Origin: an uncultured Methanomethylovorans sp.
GTDB lineage: Archaea; Halobacteriota; Methanosarcinia; Methanosarcinales; Methanosarcinaceae
Assembly: GCF_963678545.1 (NCBI RefSeq)
Contig: NZ_OY782870.1
Span: forward strand, 1,426,001 to 1,490,000
Length of the DNA stretch: 64,000 nt
Direction: 5' to 3'
A model generated the notes under the pieces. It made no database searches and was not told where the DNA came from. It was given only the letters and a program-made list of their open reading frames with translations. The position numbers were made by a program, and so were the translations under genes. Below, piece by piece: positions 36,581-45,322 of the stretch (position 1 is its first letter; each line of letters starts with the position of its first letter).

Positions 36581-37549
36581 TTATTTCCAAAAATCCTTAT
36601 CCCTATCTTCGTCAACTTCGAGTATTAACTCTTCGGGATAAGGTAATAGCAATGAATGGTATGCAGGGTCCTTACCAGACACAAGGAAATGCAGCTTCAG
36701 CAATTCCAGAACTGTACTGAAACATATCTTGTTCTGCTCGTAACGACCAAGCACAGCCTCGAAGAACTTATTTTCCTTTTTAGACAGATCAATAGCTACC
36801 AACTGGAACATCGCCCTTGCAGCCTCTATGTTTGCCTGATGATCAGGTGGCTTTACCATCAACTGCTTGAGCAGCGATTCCAGTTCGTCCAGTACATTGT
36901 CGATCGGCTTTGCTCCATCCTGCACAAGTTCGAACATCTTTTTCTGTATATCCTTATTATAGGCTAGGAAAAGGAATTCGTTCCTACTCAGAAAATCCTG
37001 CACATCCACCAGGTTTGCAGACTTCCTGAGCTCCCGTAGACCTGCAAATGTATACAGATGAGTGAGGAAATGCTGCCTTATCCTGGTATTGCGCAGCCTG
37101 TCCTCCTCTTCCAGAGGATATCCAGGATACATTTCCAACAGTTTTCCTGCAAAGAAGCCGGTGCTTCTTTCCACCACCGGTGCATTCTCCACACCTGCAT
37201 ATACCTTGATGTTGCGAAGACCTATGGTCGGTGACTTGGACTTGAATATGAAACCATCCACTCCGTGCAGTTCCTCTATGAAAACCTCACTAAAAGAGTT
37301 CATTCTATCTGTGAGATCTTCACCGGTAGCTGGTTGAATGAGCCTGTAAGATCCATCCTTACGCACTATCCGGATGGGCTCACGCGGCACCCCGAGCCCG
37401 ATCTCCACTTCCGGGCAGACTTTTATGTAGTCAACGAACGGTTCCAGGTCCCTGACGATCCGAGAGTGTAGTACCTGTCCGTCATACCGTACCTTGTCAA
37501 ATTCCAGACATCTGCTCACTACTACTATAGGTCTTGGAAATTGTCTCAT
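36581..37549 (-). CDS. DUF523 and DUF1722 (YbgA-like) domain protein
   Basis: 322 residues. The N-terminal ~155 residues are DUF523, related to the thiouracil desulfurase TudS (VVSRCLEFDKVRYDG, VCPEVEIGLGVPREP). The remainder is DUF1722/YbgA (RIRQHFLTHLYTFAGLRELR). Two of the usual cluster cysteines (SRC, VCP) are present. The third, normally in SPSCG, is replaced in SKSPTIG, so a TudS-like 4Fe-4S site would be incomplete. It is co-transcribed with the CCG-domain protein. Function unknown. Confidence 0.88.
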   Translation of the reverse strand: MRQFPRPIVVVSRCLEFDKVRYDGQVLHSRIVRDLEPFVDYIKVCPEVEIGLGVPREPIRIVRKDGSYRLIQPATGEDLTDRMNSFSEVFIEELHGVDGFIFKSKSPTIGLRNIKVYAGVENAPVVERSTGFFAGKLLEMYPGYPLEEEDRLRNTRIRQHFLTHLYTFAGLRELRKSANLVDVQDFLSRNEFLFLAYNKDIQKKMFELVQDGAKPIDNVLDELESLLKQLMVKPPDHQANIEAARAMFQLVAIDLSKKENKFFEAVLGRYEQNKICFSTVLELLKLHFLVSGKDPAYHSLLLPYPEELILEVDEDRDKDFWK

Positions 37550-37602
37550 GCACTCCCTTCCTTTATCCTTACTTATTATTTGCCGTTAGCAAGTATAAAA
37601 TA

Positions 37603-39054
37603 TCACCTGAATGAAGCAAGCAGCGCTACCAGGAACTCCCATGTCCGTGATACGGAAGGAATGTAGAGCCGTTCATCCGGTGAATGCGGATTCTTTATGG
37701 TAGGTCCGAATGAGATCATATCAAGACCCGCGAACTTGGAACCGATTACAGCACATTCAAGACCTGCATGTATGACTTCCACCTCCGGCTTTTCACCAAA
37801 GAGGGACTCATAGACATCTTCACATTTCCGCAGCAAAGATGATGACATGTTCGGTTTCCATGAAGGATAGCCTTCACTGTTATGTACTCTTGCTCCTGCT
37901 AACCTTGCCATTGAGTTTATTCGATCAGTAAGCCCCCCAAGCTTAGCCATATCGGAACTTCGTTGGCTTGTGACAATGGTGAAATTGTCCTGTGCAGTTT
38001 TGATGACTGCAAGATTGCTGGATGTCTCCACAAGATCAGGCATAGCAGATGACATGGAAGCCACTCCATAGGGCAGATCCAGCAACATTTGCACAAGCTT
38101 CTTTGCAATATTGGGAGCAATTGCCCGATATGCATCATCCTTGTGAACCTCTTCAAGCCGCAGAATTAATCCTGGCTCTCTTTCAGCATACTCCGAAGAG
38201 AATTCATTTTCCAGTTGTGCAACACTTGATTCCATTAGTGGCAGGATATCCACAGGACAAGCCAGGATCGCATGTGAGTATCTGGGAATGGCATTGTGAG
38301 CCTTACCCCCATCAACAGACATTAACATTATATTTGAATCCTTTAGATCCATAAGTTTATAAATGGCTGCTGCAAGCACTTTATTGGCATTCGCTCTTTT
38401 TTCATGAATATCCACACCGGAATGACCGCCAGCCATGCCTTCAGCAACTAGCATACATATACTATAAGACTCAGGTATAGGGACACATTCCAGACTCATC
38501 TCAATGCTGGTAGTAACACCGCCTGCACAGCCCACAATGAATACACCTTCTTCTTCAGAATCAAGATTAAGGAATATCTGCCCTGAGATAAAATCAAAAG
38601 TAAGGGCATTGGCACCCTGCATGGATGTTTCCTCATCCACAGTAAAGAGTAATTCCAATGTCGGATGCCTAATACCTGGATCCCTGGCAAGTTCAAGTGC
38701 CATGGCAAGGGCAATACCATTGTCTGCGCCCAGAGTTGTTCCATCTGCTCGAAGCCAGTCGCCATCGTAAACCGATTTAATGGAATCACGACTAAAGTCA
38801 TGAAGAGATGATTCCACTTTCTCACATACCATATCCATGTGACCCTGTATGACTATCGTAGGGGATTTCTCATAACCGGGAGATGGAGGAACAGTTATTA
38901 CGACATTATTAACGCTATCAAACTTAACACTAAGTCCGTGGAATAAAGCCCATTCCTTGAGCCAATTAGATATGTTACCTTCATGTTTGGAACATCGCGG
39001 AATGCTGTTAATCTGTTCAAAAATAGAAAGAATGCTTTGTGTACGCTGGTCCAT
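37603..39054 (-). CDS. pepD: Aminoacyl-histidine dipeptidase / Xaa-His dipeptidase (M20C)
   Basis: 483 residues, cytosolic dizinc peptidase. Metal and catalytic motifs: IQGHMDMVCEK (His, Asp), LGADNGIALAMALE (Asp), TVDEETSMQGA (catalytic Glu and Glu ligand), LNLDSEEEGVF (Asp), and a C-terminal His in GPTIKNPHSPDERL. The lid domain carries GGHSGVDIHEKRANA. It hydrolyses a broad range of dipeptides. The start ATG at 39054 has no clear ribosome binding site. Confidence 0.95.
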   Translation of the reverse strand: MDQRTQSILSIFEQINSIPRCSKHEGNISNWLKEWALFHGLSVKFDSVNNVVITVPPSPGYEKSPTIVIQGHMDMVCEKVESSLHDFSRDSIKSVYDGDWLRADGTTLGADNGIALAMALELARDPGIRHPTLELLFTVDEETSMQGANALTFDFISGQIFLNLDSEEEGVFIVGCAGGVTTSIEMSLECVPIPESYSICMLVAEGMAGGHSGVDIHEKRANANKVLAAAIYKLMDLKDSNIMLMSVDGGKAHNAIPRYSHAILACPVDILPLMESSVAQLENEFSSEYAEREPGLILRLEEVHKDDAYRAIAPNIAKKLVQMLLDLPYGVASMSSAMPDLVETSSNLAVIKTAQDNFTIVTSQRSSDMAKLGGLTDRINSMARLAGARVHNSEGYPSWKPNMSSSLLRKCEDVYESLFGEKPEVEVIHAGLECAVIGSKFAGLDMISFGPTIKNPHSPDERLYIPSVSRTWEFLVALLASFR

Positions 39055-39164
39055 ATAATGATTATTGTCTGCATTAGTATTTTAATGCACATTAATCCTT
39101 CAAATTCATGAGAATTTATAATTACAAGAGTCTAAAGTGTATTCAAAGAATAAGGAGTACTAAT

Positions 39165-39701
39165 GTGTTGAAAATAGCTGAAAAGATATCGGTCATAATG
39201 GATGACATAGTGATACAGAATGTTGATGCCATCGTTAACGCAGCAAACAATTCTCTTCTTGGAGGAGGAGGAGTTGATGGAGCAATTCATAGGGCAGCTG
39301 GTCCGGAGTTGCTTGAAGAATGCCGCAAAATTGGAGGATGCCCTACAGGAGAGGCAAAAATTACCAAAGGATACAACCTGCCTGCAAAATGGGTGATACA
39401 TACTGTAGGACCGATATGGAAAGGTGGAGCATACGAAGAAGACAAAATGCTCTATTGTGCATACCAGAGTTCACTGGAACTTGCACAACAATATGAAGTT
39501 AAATCTATCGCATTCCCCGGAATCAGCATAGGTGCTTATGGTTTTCCTGTTGAAAGAGCAGCTAAGATTGCTGTGAAGGCAGTACTGGATTTCCTAATGG
39601 AAGTCGACACAATTAACAAAGTAATCCTGATATGTTATAACAAGAATATTTTTGATATGTATTCAACTGCATTACAAGATCGAGTAAGAATCTTACAATG
39701 A
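39165..39701 (+). CDS. Macro-domain protein (ADP-ribose / O-acetyl-ADP-ribose deacetylase type)
   Basis: 178 residues forming one macro domain: [20 protein letters not shown], the ADP-ribose-binding loop, then [29 protein letters not shown] and [14 protein letters not shown], all as in MacroD-type hydrolases that remove ADP-ribose or deacetylate O-acetyl-ADP-ribose. I start at GTG 39165, 8 nt after AAGGAG. The frame is open to 39108, but the extra residues have no family likeness. No ADP-ribosyltransferase is nearby. Confidence 0.92.
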   Translation: MLKIAEKISVIMDDIVIQNVDAIVNAANNSLLGGGGVDGAIHRAAGPELLEECRKIGGCPTGEAKITKGYNLPAKWVIHTVGPIWKGGAYEEDKMLYCAYQSSLELAQQYEVKSIAFPGISIGAYGFPVERAAKIAVKAVLDFLMEVDTINKVILICYNKNIFDMYSTALQDRVRILQ

Positions 39702-39789
39702 CACATATTTGATGCTTTTACGAATATCAAATAATATGCCTGAACAAAAGAAAATGATTATGATGATGATTAGTATACACATAATTGCA

Positions 39790-39802
39790 GATATATTTAA
39801 AT
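39790..39802 (+). promoter_or_regulatory. TATA box of a possible small RNA or long leader
   Basis: ATATATTTAAATA lies about 90 bp after the macro-domain gene and 225 bp before the next start codon. A start site near 39825 is implied. Confidence 0.4.
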
Positions 39803-39821
39803 AGTTGAATTACAAAGATTG

Positions 39822-39965
39822 CATTGCTTAGGCGATAATAAGACAAAAATAGGGTTGGCTAGGTTGGTTGGTACAACATCATCGGTGGTACGATGGTATC
39901 CGGCAAAAACGCCTAAAAACGGGAAAAGGTTCCTTTCTCTATAGTAGACAGGAAAGGAGCCCTCC
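39822..39965 (+). ncRNA. Candidate small RNA
   Basis: About 145 nt between a TATA box and a strong hairpin, outside any credible gene. It is more GC-rich than its surroundings and contains GGTTGGCTAGGTTGGTTGG and a terminal stem at 39928-39961. A second TATA box for the next gene lies beyond it, so this stretch is not needed as that gene's leader. No known RNA family is recognised. Inference only. Confidence 0.3.
39928..39961 (+). terminator. Hairpin ending the candidate small RNA
   Basis: GGTTCCTTTC pairs with GAAAGGAGCC (10 bp, one G-U) around a 14-nt loop. It is followed by a C/T-rich stretch and then by the TATA box of the next gene. Confidence 0.4.
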
Positions 39966-39994
39966 TAATTATCTGATTCTTTTCCAGGCGACGC

Positions 39995-40006
39995 ACATAT
40001 ATCTTT
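39995..40006 (+). promoter_or_regulatory. TATA box of the amidotransferase gene
   Basis: CATATATCTTTT is centred about 27 bp before ATG 40027, and no ribosome binding site precedes that ATG, so the mRNA is probably leaderless. Confidence 0.5.
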
Positions 40007-40026
40007 TAACTACCCCTCATTTATCC

Positions 40027-40734
40027 ATGACAGTCCTGATCATCAAGAACTGCTCCAGAGAAGGGCCTGGAGTCTTGGGAGAAATACTCTACAATAATAA
40101 AATAGAAGCTGAGATTATTGACCTTGAAAATGGAGAAGAAATACCTGATCCTACAAAATCTGAAGCTCTTATAGTAATGGGTGGCCCAGCCAGCGCAAAT
40201 GATATCACCAAAACAATGAAACAGGAAATTGTCAGAATAGAACAGGCAATAAAGGCAGGTGTGCCATATCTGGGAGTTTGCCTTGGTATGCAGGCCCTTG
40301 TAAAAGCTTGTGGTGGCAAAGTTATAAGGAGCCCTGTAAAAGAAGTCGGATGGAAAGATCTACAAGGAAATAAAAATTCAGTAAAACTTACTGAGCAAGG
40401 AAAAAATGACCCTATTTTCTCAGGATTGGAGACAACACTACCTATATTCCAGCTCCATGGCGAAACAGTGGAAACGACAGACAGCATGCAGCTCTTAGCA
40501 GCTGGAAAGCATTGTACAAACCAGGTGATTAAAATTGGAAACAATGCCTACGGATTCCAGGGACACCTAGAGATGACAACGGTACTACTAGATACATGGC
40601 TTGCTGAAGATGACGACCTAAAACGACTTTCACCAGAAGAAGTAAAAAGAGACTATGCTACTGTAAGAAATGAATACGAAAGCAACTCAAAAATGTTATT
40701 CAACAATTTTTTAAAGATAGCAAGACTAATTTAG
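40027..40734 (+). CDS. Class I glutamine amidotransferase, GMP-synthase-like
   Basis: 235 residues. The triad is visible: Cys in LGVCLGMQALVKACGG near residue 83, and His and Glu in the C-terminal GFQGHLEMT. IVMGGPASAND and FQLHGETVE are typical of stand-alone GATase-1 proteins related to GuaA but lacking its synthetase half. Such proteins hydrolyse glutamine or gamma-glutamyl compounds; the true substrate is not known. I choose ATG 40027 by family alignment and TATA spacing. The longer frame from 39868 would run through the hairpin. Confidence 0.88.
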   Translation: MTVLIIKNCSREGPGVLGEILYNNKIEAEIIDLENGEEIPDPTKSEALIVMGGPASANDITKTMKQEIVRIEQAIKAGVPYLGVCLGMQALVKACGGKVIRSPVKEVGWKDLQGNKNSVKLTEQGKNDPIFSGLETTLPIFQLHGETVETTDSMQLLAAGKHCTNQVIKIGNNAYGFQGHLEMTTVLLDTWLAEDDDLKRLSPEEVKRDYATVRNEYESNSKMLFNNFLKIARLI

Positions 40735-40809
40735 GACAATATTGAATCATAAAAGAAGGTTAACGAAGCAGATAATAATTGATATTATCTGTTTTGAGAT
40801 TCTCATGCA

Positions 40810-41212
40810 TTACTTAATGCAGTAGAAACCAGCTTGCATATAGGAATAACATAGTATTTCCACAGTCCTAAAACCAGTTTCCCCCAATAATTTGAGATGA
40901 GCTTCCACGATAATGGGGAAGTATTTCATGTCAAACCGAGCAATATGCTTATCCACTTCTTCCTGGCTTTTTCCCATGGATAACTGGAAATTACCCTTGT
41001 ATTTCTTTCCAATAAAGATGCCCTCTTCTGTAAGAAGCCGTATGTTCTCAAAGGTGATGTAGACTCTTCATTCAATAGTCATAGCATACTTTAGTTGCCT
41101 TGACTCTGTCTTCACCAAAAGAAAATGGTGATATTGAATAGCAGTTACTACACCTGGTTTTTCTCCATGGCCCCAGTTCCAATAGCAAAAGTTTCAAAGA
41201 AACCAAGGCTAC
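40810..41212 (-). pseudogene. SAM-dependent methyltransferase relic
   Basis: The 3' part reads without interruption from about 41060 to TAA 40810: LLTEEGIFIGKKYKGNFQL, then EAHLKLLGETGFRTVEIL and SYMQAGFYCIK, the C-terminus of a class I SAM methyltransferase. Further upstream, RSLGFFETFAIGTGAMEK and AIQYHHFLLVKTE appear in other frames with a stop near 41070. So the gene has at least one frameshift and a stop, and the SAM-binding N-terminal part is missing. An IS5 relic lies ~150 bp away. Confidence 0.6.
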
Positions 41213-41357
41213 GTCCAAATCTTTCTTTTGGTTTGATTGTTACCATCCAGTACCCTCATGTCAACCAATGTTAAACATGCATAAATATTATGTACATAGA
41301 ATACAAAAACAGGGTCTGTAGTAACCCCATTTAATAATATGTTAACCATTTGTTTGA

Positions 41358-42024
41358 GAGCCTGTATCAAAACTATAAATACTATTTCTCTGAATGTTAT
41401 TGTGGGGATATGAATGAAATTTAGGGAGCTCTCTGATGAACAATGGAAGTTTATTAATCCACATTTACCACCAAAAACAATAACCCAAAGAAAGAGGGCT
41501 GATGACCGTAAGGTAATCAATGGCATTCTCTTTGTCCTGATAACTGGTTGTAGGGGTGATATGCCAAAATGTTATAGTTCAGATGCAAAAGCATGGAGAA
41601 GGCTAAAAAGGTGGTCTGAGGAAGGTATCTGGAATGAGATCATGGAATCCCTCTGGGATTCTGCTCACAATTTAAATAGCTTCTGGAAAAGAGTACTATC
41701 GACAGCATTTCATTGAAGTTCTGGCAGATGCTGCGTATGATGACATACAGATAAGGTGGTATTTAAGGTCCAGAGCCATCAAAAGTAACATTCTGATCAA
41801 TACAAGGAACAGTAAAAGAAGGAAAAGAGGAAGAACTACTCGATTTGATGAGGAAATATATCCTTACAGAGGAAGTATAACGATTCTTTGAATAGTTGAA
41901 GATGGGATTTAGAAAACTGGCAAGCAGATATGAAAGGCTTAATGTGGTTTTCAAAGGATTGTTAGATATTGCATGTTTCCTGTTGTGTTGGAAAAAGGTG
42001 TGAGTGAAGTTTTGAAATAGGCTC
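41358..42024 (+). mobile_element. IS5-group element, internally deleted copy
   Basis: It has the same end sequences (GAGCCTGTATCAAAAC and TTTTGAAATAGGCTC) as the 880-bp element at 9849 but is only 667 bp long. It is flanked by TGA on both sides (41355-41357 and 42025-42027). The orfA remnant (41414-41716) lacks one codon in GCRGDMP (GCRWGDMP in the intact copy), then a deletion joins MESLWDSA to the region after the first catalytic Asp. A second deletion removes sequence between two TTGAAGTT repeats. It cannot encode a transposase but keeps both ends, so it could be moved in trans. Confidence 0.85.
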
Positions 42025-42110
42025 TGAAAGAGATTGACCTTTGGTCAGTGCCTATGTATCGTGATATTCTAGTACTCATTATTTTTAAACGTTCGCTGTT
42101 ACACTATAAT

Positions 42111-43082
42111 CTAATACTTTGCTCCTACGGCAACAACTGAATTCAGTGAACCACTTACCTCAACACTGTTTATACTTCCAAGAACTATATCTTCTTCCAC
42201 ATCGAATGCTTGCAGCAATTCCTGTACTATAGTATGCCTTAACTTCCTACGTTGCCGGGGGTTCACCACGTACCTTACGCATATATCGATACGGTCACTT
42301 TCAATCTTAGTATAGACCTGAGTTTCCACGTCGTAACTGGTCAGCAGATATTTCTGCTCCAGGTTGATAAGTTCCTCTTTGGCATTCATTACAGCTGTAC
42401 TCACAAGCTTATCAGCTATTTCAAATATGATTTTTTGGGCTTTTTCCCAGTTGCTGCCGGGAGCCAGGATGATTTGCATTTCATCCCATATGAAGGAGAA
42501 GTCTCGTGTGTAGTTTTTCACAGTGCTGGTAAGCACGAAGCTGTTGGGCATGTTCATTATCCTGCCTGTGTACTGGTCACCATCTACCCATTCCCGAATT
42601 TCCATAAGGATGGTGTGAAAATAGGTTATGTCCAATACATCTCCGAAACATTCTCCCACCTGAATACGATCCCCTGCGGTGAAAGGACGCGTCACAAGTA
42701 ATAGAATCCCTCCGGCAAGGTTGCGGAAAACGTCCTGTAGGGCAATGACCAGACCAGCACTGAAAAGACCATATGCAACGATTAGAGTAGTAGTTTCTTT
42801 GAAAAAAACGACCAGTAATATACCAGCAGCTAGTAAGGTAGTGAATGCTGAGGAGATCTTCCTAATATTGTACCGTTCTCTAGTGGTGCGAGCCTTCATT
42901 TTGATCACATCATCTAGGATAACATGCAGCACAGAGATCACCAGCAGAATAAAAATAAGGTTCAACAACGGCACCAATATACTACGATAGTATTCCCCAT
43001 AAACTGTTAAGTAGATAAGATACAACAATACTCCTGTTAGCGCTGAAAGCAAGACAATGAAAAGATTGCGTATCCCACTCAC
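42111..43082 (-). CDS. MscS-family mechanosensitive channel (first)
   Basis: 323 residues. Three or four N-terminal membrane helices lead to the pore-lining segment and the MscS beta domain (GLVIALQDVFRNLAGGILLL, then RPFTAGDRIQVGECFGDVLD), followed by the alpha/beta C-terminal vestibule. These channels open under membrane tension to release solutes. A second MscS gene lies at 49807 and differs clearly, so they are not recent duplicates. The start ATG at 43082 has no strong ribosome binding site. Confidence 0.92.
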   Translation of the reverse strand: MSGIRNLFIVLLSALTGVLLYLIYLTVYGEYYRSILVPLLNLIFILLVISVLHVILDDVIKMKARTTRERYNIRKISSAFTTLLAAGILLVVFFKETTTLIVAYGLFSAGLVIALQDVFRNLAGGILLLVTRPFTAGDRIQVGECFGDVLDITYFHTILMEIREWVDGDQYTGRIMNMPNSFVLTSTVKNYTRDFSFIWDEMQIILAPGSNWEKAQKIIFEIADKLVSTAVMNAKEELINLEQKYLLTSYDVETQVYTKIESDRIDICVRYVVNPRQRRKLRHTIVQELLQAFDVEEDIVLGSINSVEVSGSLNSVVAVGAKY

Positions 43083-43183
43083 ATAAGTAAATTAGGAGAA
43101 ATGCTATAAATAGGTTGCAGAAGAAATGAAATACTGCGAGTAAACATCTTCTGTTCTATTTGTTTTTTAAAAGTTCCATTATC

Positions 43184-43315
43184 GGTTCTGTAGAAAACCG
43201 ATTAGAATCACTATCAACAGCCTAGAATGCCCATTTTCTAACTATACCTAAAGAAACATTTGGGAAAAATCTCAGTTCGATTTGTCCCTTGAAAATCGGG
43301 GATTTCTACAGAGCC
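43184..43315 (+). repeat. 132-bp inverted-repeat element (MITE-like), copy 2
   Basis: Bounded by GGTTCTGTAGAA and TTCTACAGAGCC, the same length and orientation as copy 1 at 9486. The interiors share AGAAACATTTG and GGGGATTTCTACAGAGCC-like blocks. It lies between the MscS gene and the 3' end of the following minus-strand gene. Confidence 0.75.
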
Positions 43316-43339
43316 AAAAAAGAATGCTTTGATAAGCAC

Positions 43340-44479
43340 TCAGTTTTCTGTAACGTTCATTAAATCCGCAAGTTCAAGACCTGCACTGCCTGCATCAGAG
43401 AGTTGCCTGAATATTTCTGTTTTTGAGACATATTTTTCTGTTCGGGTTTCATCCGGATGCTCTATTTTTATAGTGATCTCTTCCTTATTGTAGCCCCTAA
43501 CAAGACATTCATTGATCAAATCACCATACTTTACAGCAATAATTTTAAGGCAATCAAATACCCTGTTCTCAGATATTGCGTCTTTTCCATCGATTAGTAC
43601 CTTCAAAAGTGCACGAGACTGGACACCCACTAAGAAGTATTGCTTCATCTTTTTTATAAGAAGTAGGACATCTTCCTTTACCATAGATTGGACTAATTCT
43701 TCATCAACGGTTATGTCATGATCATTATGGAATATCATGAAGGTATTCCCATCAGCAACTATCCTGAATATATGCTCTGAGTTATCGTCCTTTAATAGAA
43801 CTTCAAAGTGTTCGTTCTCATTATATTCAATGGAAACAACACGATGATTAGACAGATCCAGACTCTTTACCCTGTCTTCCCGATGTAATAACCCACCTGA
43901 AACCCATATTGGTAATGAGAAATTCTTGTATAAGTGATCTACTTTGAGTAAAGTTTCATTAAAATTCAAACCAAACCAGTATTCCATGTTTTCAGCAAAT
44001 GAAACTTGCTTACCACTAATACTTTCATCTTCCTGCTGGAGTAAGTATGTGTCTACTGAATTGTAGATGCCTTCTTTAAAGACAGAATCCATAAGGGATA
44101 GCATCTTGGTGCTTAACTGATCCAACTCAAAATCTGCGGTTTTTACGTTATCATCAAGCTCTTTTCCCAGTTCTGTTTTCTTCCTGGAAGAAATAGAAGC
44201 TATTGATGCAATCGACTCATCTTTCACGCTTGAGAGGTCCATGCCTTCAATGTTTTTGTTTAGCTCCTGTATTGCTTTTGAGACGCCTGTTTCAAATCCA
44301 TCGAGTGCCTTGATCTCACTTTCCACCAATAAAGTGCTCTTTCTCTTCTTTTCGTTGAGAAGATAGGATGCTTTTTCAATAGGTAGTATCTCTTTACACA
44401 GTTTAACGAAGTCTTGTAAATCCTTTATAAAATCCCGTTGAACCGGTAATTCTGTTGAATCCTGAAATGTATATTTCAT
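43340..44479 (-). CDS. Hypothetical protein with coiled-coil N-terminal half
   Basis: 379 residues, soluble. Residues ~10-130 are helical and probably coiled coil (FVKLCKEILPIEKASYLL, SSRKKTELGKELDDNVKT). The middle (~150-260) is mixed alpha/beta (MEYWFGLNFNETLLKVD). The end (~330-375, EIFRQLSDAGSAGLELADL) could be a winged-helix-like tail. I start at ATG 44479, 6 nt after GGGGGGT; a TTG 15 bp upstream would place that site inside the gene. No family recognised. The gene lies alone in a region full of element relics. Confidence 0.6.
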   Translation of the reverse strand: MKYTFQDSTELPVQRDFIKDLQDFVKLCKEILPIEKASYLLNEKKRKSTLLVESEIKALDGFETGVSKAIQELNKNIEGMDLSSVKDESIASIASISSRKKTELGKELDDNVKTADFELDQLSTKMLSLMDSVFKEGIYNSVDTYLLQQEDESISGKQVSFAENMEYWFGLNFNETLLKVDHLYKNFSLPIWVSGGLLHREDRVKSLDLSNHRVVSIEYNENEHFEVLLKDDNSEHIFRIVADGNTFMIFHNDHDITVDEELVQSMVKEDVLLLIKKMKQYFLVGVQSRALLKVLIDGKDAISENRVFDCLKIIAVKYGDLINECLVRGYNKEEITIKIEHPDETRTEKYVSKTEIFRQLSDAGSAGLELADLMNVTEN

Positions 44480-44524
44480 ACGTTTACCCCCCAAGATAAT
44501 TAGGGGATCTATGGATAAATACTA

Positions 44525-45272
44525 TTGGATTTCCACAACATAGGACAGAAGACAGAATTTACCTTGTTCTTTGAAGCATTCATTATTTCCATGTGCAAAG
44601 AAATGTCATTAGCTTCAGTAGCTGATATTTTAAGGATTCATGAAGATTCTGTCTGGAGAATACGTAGTCATTGTAGACAAAGCAAAAGAGGACAGAAATA
44701 TATCAGACCTTAAAATGATTGGATTAGACAAAGTAGTGTTTTAGGGCCCTTTGAAAATAGAACTCATTTCTAGGATTAATATAACTTATTTTCTCTATTT
44801 TAGTACTAATCCATATTCCCCCTTCAAATGTACATCTCAAAACAAGGTTACTTTTCATTTTACTCTTAATTAGTGCCTTATTTCTTTTTTAATGGCATAT
44901 TTACCCTTTATTTAGTTAGAATTGGATATTTAAAAAACCAGTAACAATAGCCTGTATATCAATAAGTAGCCATTAAAGGATTTTTACTACTTCATTTCTG
45001 TATTAGACTTATACAAGTCCTGATTTGTGTAATTAATCAATTATCAAGATGTACTTTTTATGGGGGAGGTTCTATTGACTGCTTACAGCTAAAAATAGCC
45101 TCAGTAAATCCTCCATTTGAATGTTATTTCAAAAGGACCCTATAGTGTTTATTTCTGATGAGAAATAAGAAGAGAAATTGAAAGCTTTTGGTATTGTGAA
45201 AGACGCAGCACAAGTTACTGGAGTCTATGAAATCCAGAAACCAAAATCAAATAACTAGCTACTCACCAATGA
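44525..45272 (+). pseudogene. ISL3-like transposase relic interrupted by a 401-bp element
   Basis: 44525-44713 encodes TLFFEAFIISMCKEMSLASV and ADILRIHEDSVWRIRSH, the helix-turn-helix region of ISL3 transposases. After a one-base shift SDLKMIGLDKVVF follows, the first catalytic Asp region. There the 401-bp element enters. Beyond it ISDEK, a TAA and a further 30 codons ending in EIQKPKSNN follow. The gene is dead. Assignment of the last part is weak. Confidence 0.5.
44742..45142. repeat. 401-bp non-coding inverted-repeat element with 8-bp target duplication
   Basis: The ends are TAGGGCCCTTTGAAAATA and, inverted, TAGGGTCCTTTTGAAATA. It is flanked by perfect 8-bp copies of TAGTGTTT (44734-44741 and 45143-45150). 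There is no reading frame of note and it is very AT-rich. Length, ends and target duplication indicate a MITE or solo derivative of an IS making 8-bp duplications, such as ISL3. Confidence 0.75.
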
Positions 45273-45322
45273 AAAATAAGAAAGAGGAGGTATTACCTCT
45301 TCTTTTAATTCAATTGAATTGT

